Shown: positions 1-10,057, counted from the stretch's first letter. The stretch is 64,000 nt of DNA from Thermococcus sp. SY098 (GCF_035621495.1 NZ_CP141821.1:1206760-1270759); one strand, 5' to 3'. The notes: generated by a model from the sequence alone, not told the origin. Translations and numbers: made by a program.

Positions 1-376
1 CTCTAATTGCTTGTCTCAAAACATCGATGAACTCCCTCAAATCTGTCAAGTCATGGACGATGTATTTTTCATACTCCTTTGATCTGCCAATTCCTGCTGT
101 GAATGCATCAACCATTGCAAATAAGCCCTCCTCCTCATATTTTTTCACATCCCAGCCAAATTGAGCCATGTTCTGCCTCACTTGGACTGGATGCTCTTCC
201 AAAGCAACATATATGCCTGGCTCACCCATTTGGAGACCGTTCCACAAGAACTGCTGGCTGAAAATCGTCTTACCAGTTCCTGGCCCACCGCTCAGTAAAA
301 CAACGTTTCTCTCAGGTATTCCTCCGTGGAGTATTTCATCCATTCCCGGAATTCCCGTCTTAACACGTTTAACCAT
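1..376 (-). CDS. KaiC-like RecA-superfamily ATPase (3' part outside window)
   Basis: The gene reads leftward from an ATG at 376 and runs off the left edge, so about 125 N-terminal residues are visible. They contain a P-loop, SGGPGTGKT, at about residues 29-37, preceded by the GIPGMDEIL segment typical of single-domain KaiC/RadA-like ATPases of Thermococcales. A strong Shine-Dalgarno, GGAGGTG, lies 6 bases before the ATG and fixes the start. The family binds ATP and often acts in signalling or motility-related ATPase systems, but the exact role of this member cannot be told from the fragment. The identification of the fold is safe; the function is inference. Confidence 0.85.
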   Translation of the reverse strand, partial: MVKRVKTGIPGMDEILHGGIPERNVVLLSGGPGTGKTIFSQQFLWNGLQMGEPGIYVALEEHPVQVRQNMAQFGWDVKKYEEEGLFAMVDAFTAGIGRSKEYEKYIVHDLTDLREFIDVLRQAIR

Positions 377-478
377 CTTCACCACCTCCATCATCAAAAT
401 TAGGTTATTTTAACTTAATCAGAAAAAGCCCCGATTTTAATTACCGAAAGATACTATAAATATTGAGGTATATAAAAG

Positions 479-991
479 TTACGCTTTTCTATGACGCCGT
501 ATAAACTCTCCAACGTCTGTAATGTTTTTGATAAAAGCTCTCTCACTGTTAGGCTGAATTCTGCCAATTCCCAAAATTATCCCATTCTCATCGAAGAGAA
601 CAAGCTTTTTTGTGCCTTCCCATATGTACTCCTTAATGCCCCTTTTTGGAACATCTTTGCCTGTTGTGAAAAGGAAAGCGGCCTTTGGCTTCAAGATGGC
701 ATAGTTCTTTTTGATATCAACGAAGTAGAAGAACTCAATGTTTGGATAGAACTTCTCCACCAAATTTTCATCAACTTTTATCGTTCCAACAAAAGTCCCA
801 AAGGAATAGGGCTTGAGCTTTAAATTTTCAATCTCTCCCCAAACTTTCTCGTTCACAGCATAAACATCTCTGAATTTGCCCTCAACAACTGCAAAAAAGC
901 TGTGTCTAAGCTCGCCATATTTTTCTGCTTCTCTCAAAATTAAGTCAAACTCCCATGAGGAAGCCCTTCGATATCTAAGCCCCTGCACCAT
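479..991 (-). CDS. PUA-domain RNA-binding protein (NIP7-like)
   Basis: A protein of 170 residues. The C-terminal third ([15 protein letters not shown], then [10 protein letters not shown]) reads as a PUA domain, and the preceding beta-rich part resembles the archaeal NIP7-type RNA-binding proteins that help large-subunit maturation. I chose the ATG at 991 over the GTG two codons upstream. It shares the strand of the small membrane protein upstream (1023-1379). The PUA call is from motif recognition only; the role in ribosome biogenesis is inferred from the family. Confidence 0.6.
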   Translation of the reverse strand: MVQGLRYRRASSWEFDLILREAEKYGELRHSFFAVVEGKFRDVYAVNEKVWGEIENLKLKPYSFGTFVGTIKVDENLVEKFYPNIEFFYFVDIKKNYAILKPKAAFLFTTGKDVPKRGIKEYIWEGTKKLVLFDENGIILGIGRIQPNSERAFIKNITDVGEFIRRHRKA

Positions 992-1022
992 TTTCACTCA
1001 AAATTAACTAACACAATGGCCC

Positions 1023-1379
1023 TTAAAAGGTTAGCTTGAGGTCGTGAGATTTGGGGGAGGCACTTAATATGGGAGTTTCCACGGGAGTCCTCATAAAATA
1101 AAACAAAGCCCAGAGAGACCCAAATAAGCCAAATAGGAAGTAAACTGCTCCAAACTTCTTTGCTCTTTTGAAATTCGTAGCAATTCCCAAGTAGTAAAGC
1201 GAAATCGTTCCTAAAGCAAAGTAACCAAGTATAAGGAACGGTAAAGACCATGCAATATGCCGATAAGCATAACTTGGAACAATTGTAGAGAACATAATTG
1301 GCACAAAGCCGTAGAACGCAAGGTTGACAACTGCCTGAATCATAAAACATGCCAACAAGATGGTGGACTTCCACCTCAT
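1023..1379 (-). CDS. Small integral membrane protein, unknown function
   Basis: A 118-residue protein with three to four hydrophobic segments (about residues 6-30, 42-65 and 76-95) and a polar C-terminal tail of about 20 residues. I do not recognise the family. It lies between the PUA-domain gene and the YkgJ-type gene, all on the minus strand with short gaps, so they may be co-transcribed. The hydrophobic pattern and codon use support a real gene. An overlapping alternative frame (994-1374) is less convincing. Confidence 0.65.
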   Translation of the reverse strand: MRWKSTILLACFMIQAVVNLAFYGFVPIMFSTIVPSYAYRHIAWSLPFLILGYFALGTISLYYLGIATNFKRAKKFGAVYFLFGLFGSLWALFYFMRTPVETPILSASPKSHDLKLTF

Positions 1380-1407
1380 ACCAAAAATTAAGGGTGGAGC
1401 GTTATAT

Positions 1408-1917
1408 TTACTTTTTGGCTTCGTCTAAAATCTTGCTCAGCCCATCCAAATCACTCTTATCAAACTCCTCCTTGAATTTCAAACCAAGCTCAGCTATCTC
1501 TTCTCTTGTGATGATTTCTTTTCCTTCCCCTATTCCCGGACAGCTTTCATCATAATACAGCCAGAGCTTTTCACCTTTATATTCAAAAGGCTCTTCCCCT
1601 TCAACGCCCAGAGGTCTGTGAGAGACCATAAAAGGATAAATCCGACAAACTAAGGGATTGTAATCATGGATTTTGCATTTGCCCGTTTCTGGATCATGAA
1701 AGACGCAACCCAAATCCCACTCCCTGTAAGCCAGGACAAACCTGATTTTCCTGTTTTCAGCTGTGAAGAGAACGAAGTCTTGAGGATCATGGCCATGCTC
1801 CGCTATCCTTTTGATGTCGTAAAGTGTGAGGTAGATAAAGCGCCCTCGGCAACAATCTACACAGAATTTGCATTCAAATTTAACGTCACTTTTGAGGGGT
1901 TTTGGTTTAAAGCGCAT
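1408..1917 (-). CDS. YkgJ-family cysteine-cluster protein
   Basis: A 169-residue protein with an N-terminal CKFCVDCCRG motif (cysteines 16, 19, 22, 23), a second set in GCVFHDPETGKCKIHD, and the family signature PLVCRIYPF. This arrangement is that of the YkgJ/Fli-B-type cysteine-cluster family, which probably binds a metal or Fe-S centre. Its substrate is unknown. It ends 28 bp from the membrane protein gene at 1379 and is divergent from the surface peptidase at 1982. Confidence 0.8.
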   Translation of the reverse strand: MRFKPKPLKSDVKFECKFCVDCCRGRFIYLTLYDIKRIAEHGHDPQDFVLFTAENRKIRFVLAYREWDLGCVFHDPETGKCKIHDYNPLVCRIYPFMVSHRPLGVEGEEPFEYKGEKLWLYYDESCPGIGEGKEIITREEIAELGLKFKEEFDKSDLDGLSKILDEAKK

Positions 1918-1981
1918 TTTTAACCCTCATGAAAACCTGTCTCCAAAACTTTTAAATCTCTCGGAATGGAAAAATGAACAT

Positions 1982-3664
1982 ATGGCGGCACGTTTTATCA
2001 TCGTGATAATTTTAATAACCCTTATAGTTATGTGTATCAGTCCCCATAGAACCGAGCTTAGAGAATTCCAATTCTCAAAGACTACAAACGCCAAACGTCT
2101 TTTTGAAATGAACTGGAAGAATAACACCGCTAACGAAAGCATATCCCTCAATATAATCTTTGATGGATGGAATGTCACAATTAAAGGAACTCAAGAGATT
2201 GAGCTTTCCTTAAGCTCTCCCTCTGTAATACCTTTTCTCTTTGAGAATTCGTCCATTTTAAGGTTTGATCTTGAGAAAATAGAGGTCTATGGTGCAAAAG
2301 TAAGTGTAAAAGCATTCTATGATGGGAAATACGGCCTTTTGCTGCTCAACGTGACTCCCACCAAGAGCACACAAAAGATTAGGCTCCTCTATACTTCGCA
2401 TTATCAGCCTCTGCTCGATATCAACATGGGAGACCCTATTGAGTGGCACATGAAATCAACTAAGGATTACTTTTACATTCCACCGGAGGCTTATATGCTT
2501 CTCTCCAAGCTGAGGGGAAATTTTACAATTAGAGTTTCTCATTATCCAACAAATTACACTCTTGCGGGTATTTTGAAACTCCCAAATGGTAAATACAAGC
2601 CACTCCTTCCGGAAGAGAATACGTTCCACACAGACAGCAGAAGATTCTACATCCTGCTTGGAAGATGGGACGTTTATGAGAAAACAATAAAAATTAATGA
2701 CAGAAAAATAAAGATCATAGCCTTCACTGATGAAGAGGATGTAACGGATGAACTCTCAAAAATACTGGAAATCTATTCCTCCCACCTCATTCCATATCCT
2801 TACGATGAGCTGATCTACATAAGGTTCAAAGGGCATAGAAGCGAGTATGAAGGATATGGTCTGTATGGAGGAGCATTGGGGACACAATTCAAAAGTGTTA
2901 TTCCTCATGAAGTTGCCCATAACTGGTTTGCGATATATGCTGACCTTGGGATTCTAAACGAACCTTTTGCCACATATGTATCAGTTTCCCTGTATAATCT
3001 GACACCTGAGAAGTTAAATAAATGGGAAGCACTCTGTTTTAGCTCAAAAAAGAGAACACCAATAGTAGAGATAAAAAATATTGAAGCGTTCCGGATGATA
3101 AAGATAACCTCGAATCTCTATTATCGTGGTGCTTTCATTCTCCGCTCCCTTCAGTTTGTCGTAGGAAATGAGACATTTTTTAAAGGGCTCAGAGAGCTCC
3201 TTGAGATTTGCCACGCTAAAGAGTGTACCAAAACCGAAGAAACACTAACCCTGATAGAAGAAATCTATGAGAACATGACTAATAAAGACTTAAATTGGTT
3301 CTTCAAAAAGTGGTTCTACACAGCAGATTACCCAAACTTCACGGTCTCCAGCTTGAAAGTCATTCAAAACGGCAACAACTATAGGTTAATACTCAACATA
3401 ACTGAGAAAAACGGTTTTACGATGCCGCTTGAAGTAAAAATTGTAACTCCCACCGAGAACATCACGAAGAGGATCTTTGTAAATGGCTCAGCTATTTTGA
3501 GAGTTGAGTTAAAGGAAAAGCCACTCAAGGTAATCATCGATCCAAATGACTGGATTGCCAATGTTGGTGGTTCCTCGTATAGAATAAACTGGGAAAAACA
3601 AAAATTTGAGAAGATTGGGAAGGAAAAGATGGAGATAAATGGGATTGAGATAGTTGTAAACTGA
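1982..3664 (+). CDS. Membrane-anchored M1-family-like metallopeptidase
   Basis: A protein of 560 residues starting MAARFIIVIILI, with a single N-terminal hydrophobic anchor. The active-site motif HEVAHNW lies near residue 309, and the third zinc ligand is probably the glutamate of NEPFATY about 19 residues later (HExxH-x18-E gluzincin pattern, as in M1 aminopeptidases). A beta-rich N-terminal half and C-terminal Ig-like part flank the catalytic centre, and there are many N-glycosylation sequons, fitting an extracellular enzyme. The reading frame is open upstream to 1868, but the hydrophobic start at 1982 makes a better signal anchor. The TATA region is not clear. Confidence 0.75.
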   Translation: MAARFIIVIILITLIVMCISPHRTELREFQFSKTTNAKRLFEMNWKNNTANESISLNIIFDGWNVTIKGTQEIELSLSSPSVIPFLFENSSILRFDLEKIEVYGAKVSVKAFYDGKYGLLLLNVTPTKSTQKIRLLYTSHYQPLLDINMGDPIEWHMKSTKDYFYIPPEAYMLLSKLRGNFTIRVSHYPTNYTLAGILKLPNGKYKPLLPEENTFHTDSRRFYILLGRWDVYEKTIKINDRKIKIIAFTDEEDVTDELSKILEIYSSHLIPYPYDELIYIRFKGHRSEYEGYGLYGGALGTQFKSVIPHEVAHNWFAIYADLGILNEPFATYVSVSLYNLTPEKLNKWEALCFSSKKRTPIVEIKNIEAFRMIKITSNLYYRGAFILRSLQFVVGNETFFKGLRELLEICHAKECTKTEETLTLIEEIYENMTNKDLNWFFKKWFYTADYPNFTVSSLKVIQNGNNYRLILNITEKNGFTMPLEVKIVTPTENITKRIFVNGSAILRVELKEKPLKVIIDPNDWIANVGGSSYRINWEKQKFEKIGKEKMEINGIEIVVN

Positions 3665-3665
3665 T

Positions 3666-5435
3666 TCAGGTATTCAAATGCGCATCGAACTCTCTGCTCT
3701 TTCCAAAGTCAGCATAGCTTTTATCTAAGCGTTTGCTCACATAGGGGCCGTCTTTTCTATAACCGAACTTTCTGTAATATTCTCTAACTCCAACGCCGCT
3801 GATGACAAGCATCTTCTTGACGTCAAACTCCTCCCTTGCTATTCTCTCCGCCTCTGCCAAAAGCTCCCTGCCGTAGCCACGGTGCTGCCACTCATATTTA
3901 GGTCTGCCCCCAATTGGCACCAATGGACCGTAAACGTGAAGCTCTCTAACAATTGCAGAGGGACAGCAGTTAATCTCTTTGCGGTGGGCTTTTTCGCTCG
4001 GAATCCTCAACCTAAGGAATCCAATTAGAATGTCGTTCTTAACATCTTCAAAGCTGAGGAAAAGTTCTCTGCCCTCGCTTGCCTCATACTCTTCCCTCAA
4101 AAGCTTTATATGCTCCACCTCAGGCTGAATTCCAAACTTCTGCATCACATGACCGACTTCTCTGAATCTAATCTCTCTTGGCCTTATGCCCCTCCTGATG
4201 AGCTCGTTGAAGACAAGCTGTCCCAAGTTGGAGTGCTTAACTCCAGCAGCAATTAGAGGAACGGGAATGTCTCTTTGGATCCTCATAACGCGAACCCACT
4301 TTGGAATTATCTTGTAAACCTCCACTAAGAGCTCAACTGCTTCTTCAGTAGTGTATGGTCTGTATTTGCCCTCTTTGTACCACTTGTACAGGATTGTGTC
4401 CTCAGTTACGAGCGTCGGATAAATCTTCAGCATATCTGGTTTAAAGCGAGAATCTTCGAAAATTATCTGAAAGGCTTTTAAATCCCTCTCAAAGTTGCTT
4501 CCCGGCAAACCGGGCATCATGTGATAGTTTATTTTAAGCCCAGCATCCTTCAAAAGCTGAGTCGCTCTAACAACGTCTTCAACGGTATGTCCCCTCTTAA
4601 CCCTTTCATATATGAAGTTGAAAACAGTTTGGACACCAAGCTCTACTCTTGTAGTACCAAAGGCAAGCATTCTATCAATATGCCTTTCAAAAGACCAATC
4701 TGGACGGGTTTCAATGGTCAAGCCAACCATTCTGACCTTTGCCTTCTCATTCTTTCTCTGCTCGTCTTCGAGGTGGTAGTACTTTTTCTTATGGGTTCTC
4801 TCCCAAGCGGCTTTAAACTTTGGGTCTTCGTCAAATACCGAGTGGTCTTTTTTAACTAAAACCCTAATCAGCTTCTCTTCAAGGTTCTCTATGTCCCTAA
4901 AGTAAGGAAAGTCGTTCATCGCCTTAAACGCATTTTTTATGAACCATTCCTGATAATCCAAGTCCATTGCGGGAAATGTTCCGCCTTGAACAATCACTTC
5001 GACCTTGTCAATGTCATGCCCTATATCATAGAGTTGCTTTAAACGGCGGAGCATGATTATGTAAGGGTGATAAGCACTTTGAATTGCTCTCAAAGCTGAT
5101 GGTTCTTTTCCAGTGTAGCTCTGTGGCGAACCTTCACTCGGCCCACCAGGACAGTAAATGCATCTGCCGTGAGGACATGGAAAAGGCTTTGTCATCATTG
5201 CAACAACTGCAACACCGCTTATTGTCCTCGTGGGCTTCTTCTTAAGGAAGTCTTTGAACTTCTCCCTATCATCTTTGCTCATAACCCTTAAGATGTCAGC
5301 GTTACCGGGAAGCTTGCTCAAATGATATTTTCTCGCAACTCTAACCTTAACTTTGTTCAATTCCTCTCTGCTTTTAATCTCACCCGAAATTATCATTCGA
5401 GCGATTTCCTCGCAGGCTTTTCTATAAGCATCCAT
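3666..5435 (-). CDS. elp3: Elp3: radical SAM tRNA uridine(34) carboxymethyl transferase
   Basis: This 589-residue protein matches archaeal Elp3. The radical-SAM cluster is CPHGRCIYC (C87, C92, C95), followed by a central SAM-binding region and a C-terminal GNAT acetyltransferase domain (about 440-580). Elp3 uses acetyl-CoA and SAM chemistry to make the cm5U-type modification at the wobble uridine of tRNA. In archaea it acts alone rather than in the Elongator complex. The gene is convergent with the peptidase gene, with stop codons one base apart, and divergent from the Nif3-family gene. Confidence 0.95.
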   Translation of the reverse strand: MDAYRKACEEIARMIISGEIKSREELNKVKVRVARKYHLSKLPGNADILRVMSKDDREKFKDFLKKKPTRTISGVAVVAMMTKPFPCPHGRCIYCPGGPSEGSPQSYTGKEPSALRAIQSAYHPYIIMLRRLKQLYDIGHDIDKVEVIVQGGTFPAMDLDYQEWFIKNAFKAMNDFPYFRDIENLEEKLIRVLVKKDHSVFDEDPKFKAAWERTHKKKYYHLEDEQRKNEKAKVRMVGLTIETRPDWSFERHIDRMLAFGTTRVELGVQTVFNFIYERVKRGHTVEDVVRATQLLKDAGLKINYHMMPGLPGSNFERDLKAFQIIFEDSRFKPDMLKIYPTLVTEDTILYKWYKEGKYRPYTTEEAVELLVEVYKIIPKWVRVMRIQRDIPVPLIAAGVKHSNLGQLVFNELIRRGIRPREIRFREVGHVMQKFGIQPEVEHIKLLREEYEASEGRELFLSFEDVKNDILIGFLRLRIPSEKAHRKEINCCPSAIVRELHVYGPLVPIGGRPKYEWQHRGYGRELLAEAERIAREEFDVKKMLVISGVGVREYYRKFGYRKDGPYVSKRLDKSYADFGKSREFDAHLNT

Positions 5436-5515
5436 CTCTCACACCTCGGTTTAAGGAAAGCAGGTTAGCTTAAAAAGGTTGTCAGTTTATATTCACTTAG
5501 GGAGGGTGAATAAAA

Positions 5516-6274
5516 ATGGCGAGCAGAGACGAGATTGTAAGCTTTCTCGATGAATATTTGAATATAAAAGCCTTCCCGGACAAATCGAAAAATGGCCTCC
5601 AAGTTGAAGGAAAGGGCGAAGTCAACACAATAGCCTTTGCCGTCGATGCGTGCTTAGATACTTTTGTGAAAGCAAAGGCATTCAAGGCTGACATGGTAAT
5701 AGTTCACCACGGCATAGTTTGGGGCGGGGTTGAGTATGTAACGGGGCTCATTCAAAAGAGGCTCAAGTTCCTTCTCGAGAACGACATAAACCTCTACGTT
5801 GCTCATGTCCCCTTAGATGCTCACCCAGAAGTTGGAAACAACGCTCAGATCTTAAAGCTTCTCGATTTAGAGCCCAAAGAACCTTTCGGAGACTATGGAG
5901 GAGTTACAATTGGATTTATCGGCGAATTTGAAGAGCCAAAGCCTCTACCGTTGATAGCACAAATTTTGGTGGAAAAGTTGAAAATTGACTATGTGAAGAG
6001 CTATGAGTTCGGGAAACAGGAAATTAAGAGGGTTGGAGTCATAAGCGGAGCTGGAGGATTTGCAATTGAAGAAGCTGTAAAGAAAAACGTTGACCTCTTC
6101 ATAACGGGCGAGTTCACCCATGGAAGCTATAGAACGGCTGAAGACTTAAGGCTGAGCGTTCTCGCAGCTGGACACTATGCAACAGAAACTTTAGGTGTTA
6201 AGGCACTAATGCCTCTCTTGAGAGAGAAGTTTAGTGTTAAGACGGTTTTCATTGACAACCCAACAGGTCTTTGA
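5516..6274 (+). CDS. Nif3-like dinuclear metal-centre protein
   Basis: A 252-residue protein with the Nif3/DUF34 signatures: VHHGIVWGG near residue 64, HVPLDAHPEVGNN near 102, and a C-terminal TGEFTHG plus GHYATE pair that complete the two-metal site. Nif3 proteins form hexamers; their reaction is not settled, with GTP cyclohydrolase- or metal-chaperone-like roles proposed. A good Shine-Dalgarno (GGAGGGTG) precedes the ATG. Its 3' end overlaps the convergent gene at 6206 by 69 bp. Confidence 0.9.
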   Translation: MASRDEIVSFLDEYLNIKAFPDKSKNGLQVEGKGEVNTIAFAVDACLDTFVKAKAFKADMVIVHHGIVWGGVEYVTGLIQKRLKFLLENDINLYVAHVPLDAHPEVGNNAQILKLLDLEPKEPFGDYGGVTIGFIGEFEEPKPLPLIAQILVEKLKIDYVKSYEFGKQEIKRVGVISGAGGFAIEEAVKKNVDLFITGEFTHGSYRTAEDLRLSVLAAGHYATETLGVKALMPLLREKFSVKTVFIDNPTGL

Positions 6275-6649
6275 TTTTAAGCTTTCTTTTAATGCCGAAA
6301 GAAAGCCATCAGGCTTAACAAGAATTAGTTCAACCTTTAATTCTTCTTTTGCATATTCTTCAACCCAGCTTCTGCTTAAAGGGTCATTGTTAAAGGGGTA
6401 AACTATCATAAGCCTGCTGAACCCAGCTCTTTTAGCTTTCACAGCATTGTATAGGATGCGCTGCTTTATCCACTTGTAGGAGTTTTCAAATTCAATTGCG
6501 AGGACTTTCTCATCCTCTCTAAGAATTACCAAGTCAATCCTGCTCCCATCTTTACCTTGGAATTCCTTAACTGCCCTAAGCCCATGGAGAGCACAGAGTT
6601 CTTCAGCTTCTTTTAGAAGAGATTTAATCTTAATTTCCAAAACCTCCAA
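6206..6649 (-). CDS. Putative PD-(D/E)XK nuclease-like protein
   Basis: A protein of 147 residues. The central stretch, SRIDLVILRED followed by VLAIEFENS, resembles the acidic core of restriction-endonuclease-like folds (D, then E-x-E/N on the next strand), and helices follow. The usual lysine of the motif is not clear, so activity is doubtful. The last 23 codons overlap the convergent Nif3-family gene, which is unusual for a chromosomal gene and could indicate a recent 3' extension. The alaS gene lies 12 bp upstream on the same strand. Function is inferred from the motif only. Confidence 0.55.
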   Translation of the reverse strand: MEVLEIKIKSLLKEAEELCALHGLRAVKEFQGKDGSRIDLVILREDEKVLAIEFENSYKWIKQRILYNAVKAKRAGFSRLMIVYPFNNDPLSRSWVEEYAKEELKVELILVKPDGFLSALKESLKSKTCWVVNENRLNTKLLSQERH

Positions 6650-6661
6650 AATAAAGATGAA

Positions 6662-9397
6662 TCAAGAAGAGAGCCTCCTCCTAAGCTCCTCCAGAGCTTC
6701 TCTTGCCTTTCTTACATCTTTTATCTTTCCTTGAGCTAAGTCCTTCTTTCCTCCACCGCCGCCGCCGGCTATTGATGTTATTATTCTTATAAGCTCACCA
6801 GCTTTGAATGGAACTTCGTCTCCCACAGCAACGACAACAGCGTTTGTGTCTTCGCTTATGAGTGCAGTAACTCTCTTGGGTTTCTTCAGCTTGAGTGCTG
6901 CCTCTCTTAAGTGGTCCAAGTCCCCTTCAACAACCTCTCCAATGAACTCGATTTCGCCAATCTTTTCGACTTTGTTCTCAAGCTCGTAAACGAGGAGCTT
7001 AGCCAATTCTTTCTTGAGCTTCTCAACCTCTTTCCTTGCCTGCTTCCACTCCTCGAAGAATTTCTCAGCTGTTTCCGGCAGCTTTTCAGGTGGAACTCTG
7101 AAGACTTCACTTGTTTTCTTTATTATGTCTCTCTCCCTCTGCCACTCCTTTATTGCAGCTTCACCGCAGGCGAAAATAATTCTTTCAACTCCATCCTGAA
7201 TCCTTTCAGTTCTAAGTATCTTTATTGGACCAATCAATCCAGTGCTTGGTAAATGAGTTCCACCACATGCCTGAACATCCCAGTCTTCAATGTTAAGTAT
7301 CCTAATGATTCTCCCCGGCACAATGCCACCTTGATAAAGCCTAAAGCCATACTTCTGCTCCGCCTCTGTTCTTGGCAACCACTCCCAAGCGACCTTCCTG
7401 TCTTCCATGACGATCCTGTTGGCGAGCCTCTCTATTTCCTTCAGCTCCTCTTCACTAATGCGCTTGTAGTGGGAAATATCCAGCCTCGCCCACTCTGTGC
7501 TAAGCTGTGAGCCAGCTTGCCAAACGTGTTTACCGAGAACCCTAACTAAAGCCCCCATTAAAACGTGGGTTCCTGTGTGGTGCCTCATATGCTGAATCCT
7601 TCTCTCCCAGTCAATTTTTCCGTGAACCCTCATTCCCTCTTTGAACTTCCCTGGCTCCTTGACCCTGTGAAGTATCACCTTTCCAACCTTCTGAACCTCA
7701 AGGACTTCAACACCGTTAAGCTCACCAGTGTCGTATGGCTGTCCACCACCTTCTGGATAGAATGCCGTTTTATCAAGAACGACCCAATCATCAATGACCT
7801 TGAGAACTTCAGCGTCGAACTCCCTCATGAACGGGTCTTCATAGTAGAGAGTTCTCGTGTCTGGCAAGTCCCTCACAAGCTCAAAATCTACGATTTGCTC
7901 TTCTTTTTCCTCTTTTGCCGTCTTCTCCGCTTCCTTTGCTACCAAGCTATAGAAGTTGTCGGGTATGTGAACCTTTATGCCCTCTTTCTCTGCTATCTCC
8001 TTAACAATTTCCGGCGTTAAGCCGTGGCTCTCGTAGAACAGTATGAGCTTCTCCAGCGGTATTTCGTCTTTGCCTTCTTTCCTGAGCTTCTTAATTTCTC
8101 TTCTGACCAAATCAGAACCTCTCTTAAGGGTTTCTTGATATCTCTTCTCTTCCACATTAACCATGTCCAAAATGACATCCTCCATCTCCTTGAACTCTGG
8201 GAAAGTCTTGTGGAGTGCTTTTATGTGCATGGCAACGATTTCGCTGAGCGGAATTTGTAAGCCAAGCTCTCTCAAATGCCTGATGCTCTTCCTTATCAAC
8301 AAACGGGCAAGGTAACCGGCTTTAACATTTGAAGGAACAACACCATCAGCCAGCATGAAAGTTAACGCTTTTGTGTGATCGGCTATTGCATAGATAAGTT
8401 CGTAAGGCCTTATTAATCTCTCAAGTTCCTCAACGCTTATCCCTACTCTGCTCGCAACTTCCCTTCTCAAAACTTTAAGGTCGCCCATGTCCTCAATGTC
8501 AAACATTCCAGCCAGCCTTGAGTTTTCCATTAGAATCCTGTCATCAATCTTCTCAATGCCAGCCATCCTCTTGAGGGGTTCAACAACATAACCTAAGACA
8601 GCGTCATAAGCCGTTGGAGTGCCCTGACTCATCCAGACCAATCTCTCAAGACCGTAACCTGTATCAACGACCTTAGTATCCATTGGAACGTATCTATCCC
8701 CTTTGATGATTACGACTTGATCATCTGGAGTTCCCGGTGGAGCCAACTTGTACTGCATAAAAACAAGAGTAGCAACCTCCAACCCTCTGTAAAGGACTTC
8801 AAAAGCAGGTCCGGCGTTTCCTCCACCTGCCCATGGGTTCTCCTTGAACGTTATGTCTTCAGGCTTCATCTTTAGATCCTTAGTGAAGAACTCAAAAGCA
8901 AGCTCAACAGTTTCATCCATCCAGTATATCGGCTTACCTGGATAGTTGAAGGCATGATGTGCCATCATTTCAAAGATTGTGAAGTGTCTCCCGGTTATTC
9001 CAACGTTGTCAATATCCGTGAATCTAATTGATGGCTGGGAAATTGTGAGAGGATTTGCTGGAGGATCAGCTTCCCCGCTGATGACCCAAGGCTGAAAGTC
9101 CATGATGCTTGCCCCTACTAAGAGCACGTCATCTCTCCATCTCGGCAGAACTGGATATCTTTTCACCCTACCATGTCCATGTCTCTCAAAGAAGCTTAAG
9201 AATGCCTCTCTCATTTCTTCAAGGGTGTACTTCTTTGGAATACCTGGTTTTCCAATAAACTGATATTCATCACATGGAGGGTCTCCACAGGTCTCTCTAT
9301 CTGGATCAAGTGTCCAGAAAGGTTTTCCACAGACTTTACATGTTTTCCGTATCCAGCCTTCCTCTTTAAACATCTTCGTAGTCATGTCCATTGACAT
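6662..9397 (-). CDS. alaS: Alanyl-tRNA synthetase, archaeal type
   Basis: This 911-residue protein begins [10 protein letters not shown] with an N-terminal zinc site (CKVCGKPFW and CGDPPC). The class II catalytic core follows ([21 protein letters not shown]), then the editing domain with HHTGTH and [10 protein letters not shown], and a C-terminal domain with a glycine run ([10 protein letters not shown]) near residue 888. It charges tRNA-Ala and clears mischarged Ser and Gly. I chose the ATG at 9397 because GGTGAT lies 4 bases before it and the protein then starts like other Thermococcales AlaRS. The frame is open 13 codons further upstream. Confidence 0.97.
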   Translation of the reverse strand: MSMDMTTKMFKEEGWIRKTCKVCGKPFWTLDPDRETCGDPPCDEYQFIGKPGIPKKYTLEEMREAFLSFFERHGHGRVKRYPVLPRWRDDVLLVGASIMDFQPWVISGEADPPANPLTISQPSIRFTDIDNVGITGRHFTIFEMMAHHAFNYPGKPIYWMDETVELAFEFFTKDLKMKPEDITFKENPWAGGGNAGPAFEVLYRGLEVATLVFMQYKLAPPGTPDDQVVIIKGDRYVPMDTKVVDTGYGLERLVWMSQGTPTAYDAVLGYVVEPLKRMAGIEKIDDRILMENSRLAGMFDIEDMGDLKVLRREVASRVGISVEELERLIRPYELIYAIADHTKALTFMLADGVVPSNVKAGYLARLLIRKSIRHLRELGLQIPLSEIVAMHIKALHKTFPEFKEMEDVILDMVNVEEKRYQETLKRGSDLVRREIKKLRKEGKDEIPLEKLILFYESHGLTPEIVKEIAEKEGIKVHIPDNFYSLVAKEAEKTAKEEKEEQIVDFELVRDLPDTRTLYYEDPFMREFDAEVLKVIDDWVVLDKTAFYPEGGGQPYDTGELNGVEVLEVQKVGKVILHRVKEPGKFKEGMRVHGKIDWERRIQHMRHHTGTHVLMGALVRVLGKHVWQAGSQLSTEWARLDISHYKRISEEELKEIERLANRIVMEDRKVAWEWLPRTEAEQKYGFRLYQGGIVPGRIIRILNIEDWDVQACGGTHLPSTGLIGPIKILRTERIQDGVERIIFACGEAAIKEWQRERDIIKKTSEVFRVPPEKLPETAEKFFEEWKQARKEVEKLKKELAKLLVYELENKVEKIGEIEFIGEVVEGDLDHLREAALKLKKPKRVTALISEDTNAVVVAVGDEVPFKAGELIRIITSIAGGGGGGKKDLAQGKIKDVRKAREALEELRRRLSS

Positions 9398-9471
9398 TTT
9401 GATCACCTTCCAAAATTGACCGTGAAATGAACTCACCTTAAAAACAACAGAAGGGTGAAGTTATATTAAGT

Positions 9472-9732
9472 TTACTCATCTTCGTTCTCATTGATTATGA
9501 TGATCGGAAAGTTCATCTTCTTGAGCATTTCTATGAGCCGTTCGTGAGTTCTCCTCAAACGCTCAAGCTTGTACCTCAGGTTTTGATTTTCAATTGCTAA
9601 ACTGGTGACTTCTTCAGTTTTGGCTCTAAGCTGTGCCTTAAGCTCTATTATCTCATCCTCAAGCTCAATTATTGAACGTTCAAGTCTTTCAATTTCCTCA
9701 TACAAGTCTTTGCATATCTTTTCTTTGAGCAT
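9472..9732 (-). CDS. Small coiled-coil protein, unknown function
   Basis: An 86-residue, highly charged protein, almost entirely predicted coiled coil (heptads of I/L from about residue 8 to 75, with the run LERSIIELEDEIIELK) and an acidic tail NENEDE. I do not recognise the family. GGTG lies 8 bases before the ATG at 9732. A box C/D guide RNA (9743-9800) lies directly upstream on the same strand and could share its transcript. alaS lies 74 bp downstream. Confidence 0.65.
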   Translation of the reverse strand: MLKEKICKDLYEEIERLERSIIELEDEIIELKAQLRAKTEEVTSLAIENQNLRYKLERLRRTHERLIEMLKKMNFPIIIINENEDE

Positions 9733-9742
9733 GAACAACACC

Positions 9743-9800
9743 GGTCAGACCCGCGAAACTTCATCACAGATTTTCAGGGGGCTCCAGACTCATCATTCCC
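9743..9800 (-). ncRNA. Box C/D guide sRNA
   Basis: On the minus strand the four boxes are in ideal archaeal order: C box ATGATGA (9796-9790), a 12-nt guide GTCTGGAGCCCC, D' box CTGA (9777-9774), a 6-nt spacer, C' box GTGATGA (9767-9761), a 12-nt guide AGTTTCGCGGGT, and D box CTGA (9748-9745). Such RNAs direct Nop56/Nop58-fibrillarin-L7Ae to 2'-O-methylate rRNA or tRNA at the base paired 5 nt upstream of D or D'. A TATA-like element at 9828-9837 is at the right distance. The targets were not identified. Confidence 0.9.
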
Positions 9801-9827
9801 TTAATATGATCCTAAGCCCACACTCCA

Positions 9828-9837
9828 ATATATAGTT
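9828..9837 (-). promoter_or_regulatory. TATA-like promoter for the sRNA and coiled-coil gene
   Basis: ACTATATATT on the minus strand, centred about 30 bases upstream of the expected 5' end of the guide RNA near 9803. Its position makes it the likely promoter for the sRNA and possibly for the gene at 9472-9732. Confidence 0.55.
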
Positions 9838-10057
9838 TATCCTTCTTGAGGTTTACAATTGTTCACAAAAATATCCGTCATATCTAATTTGACATGAGCA
9901 ATGTAAAAATTACTTGAGCTCAATTTCAACAAATAGCCAAAACTCTTAAATATTTTGTCGATACTAAGATAAGTTTGTAAAGTACACTGATGCAGAAAAT
10001 CCTACCCTACAGCACAGTACAATGCATGACTAATAAACTATGTTTGGAGGTGTCTGT
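9838..10057 (+). other. AT-rich intergenic leader of the symporter gene
   Basis: No gene is visible here. A TATA-like run CTTAAATATT (9945-9954) would start transcription near 9980 and leave a 5' leader of about 75 nt before the symporter ATG. The leader carries a strong ribosome binding site (TTTGGAGGTG). No riboswitch fold is recognisable by eye. Confidence 0.4.

Noticed and set aside
994-1374. An alternative minus-strand frame over the membrane protein at 1023-1379.
   Set aside because: It is cysteine-rich without pattern and out of frame with the more regular hydrophobic protein.
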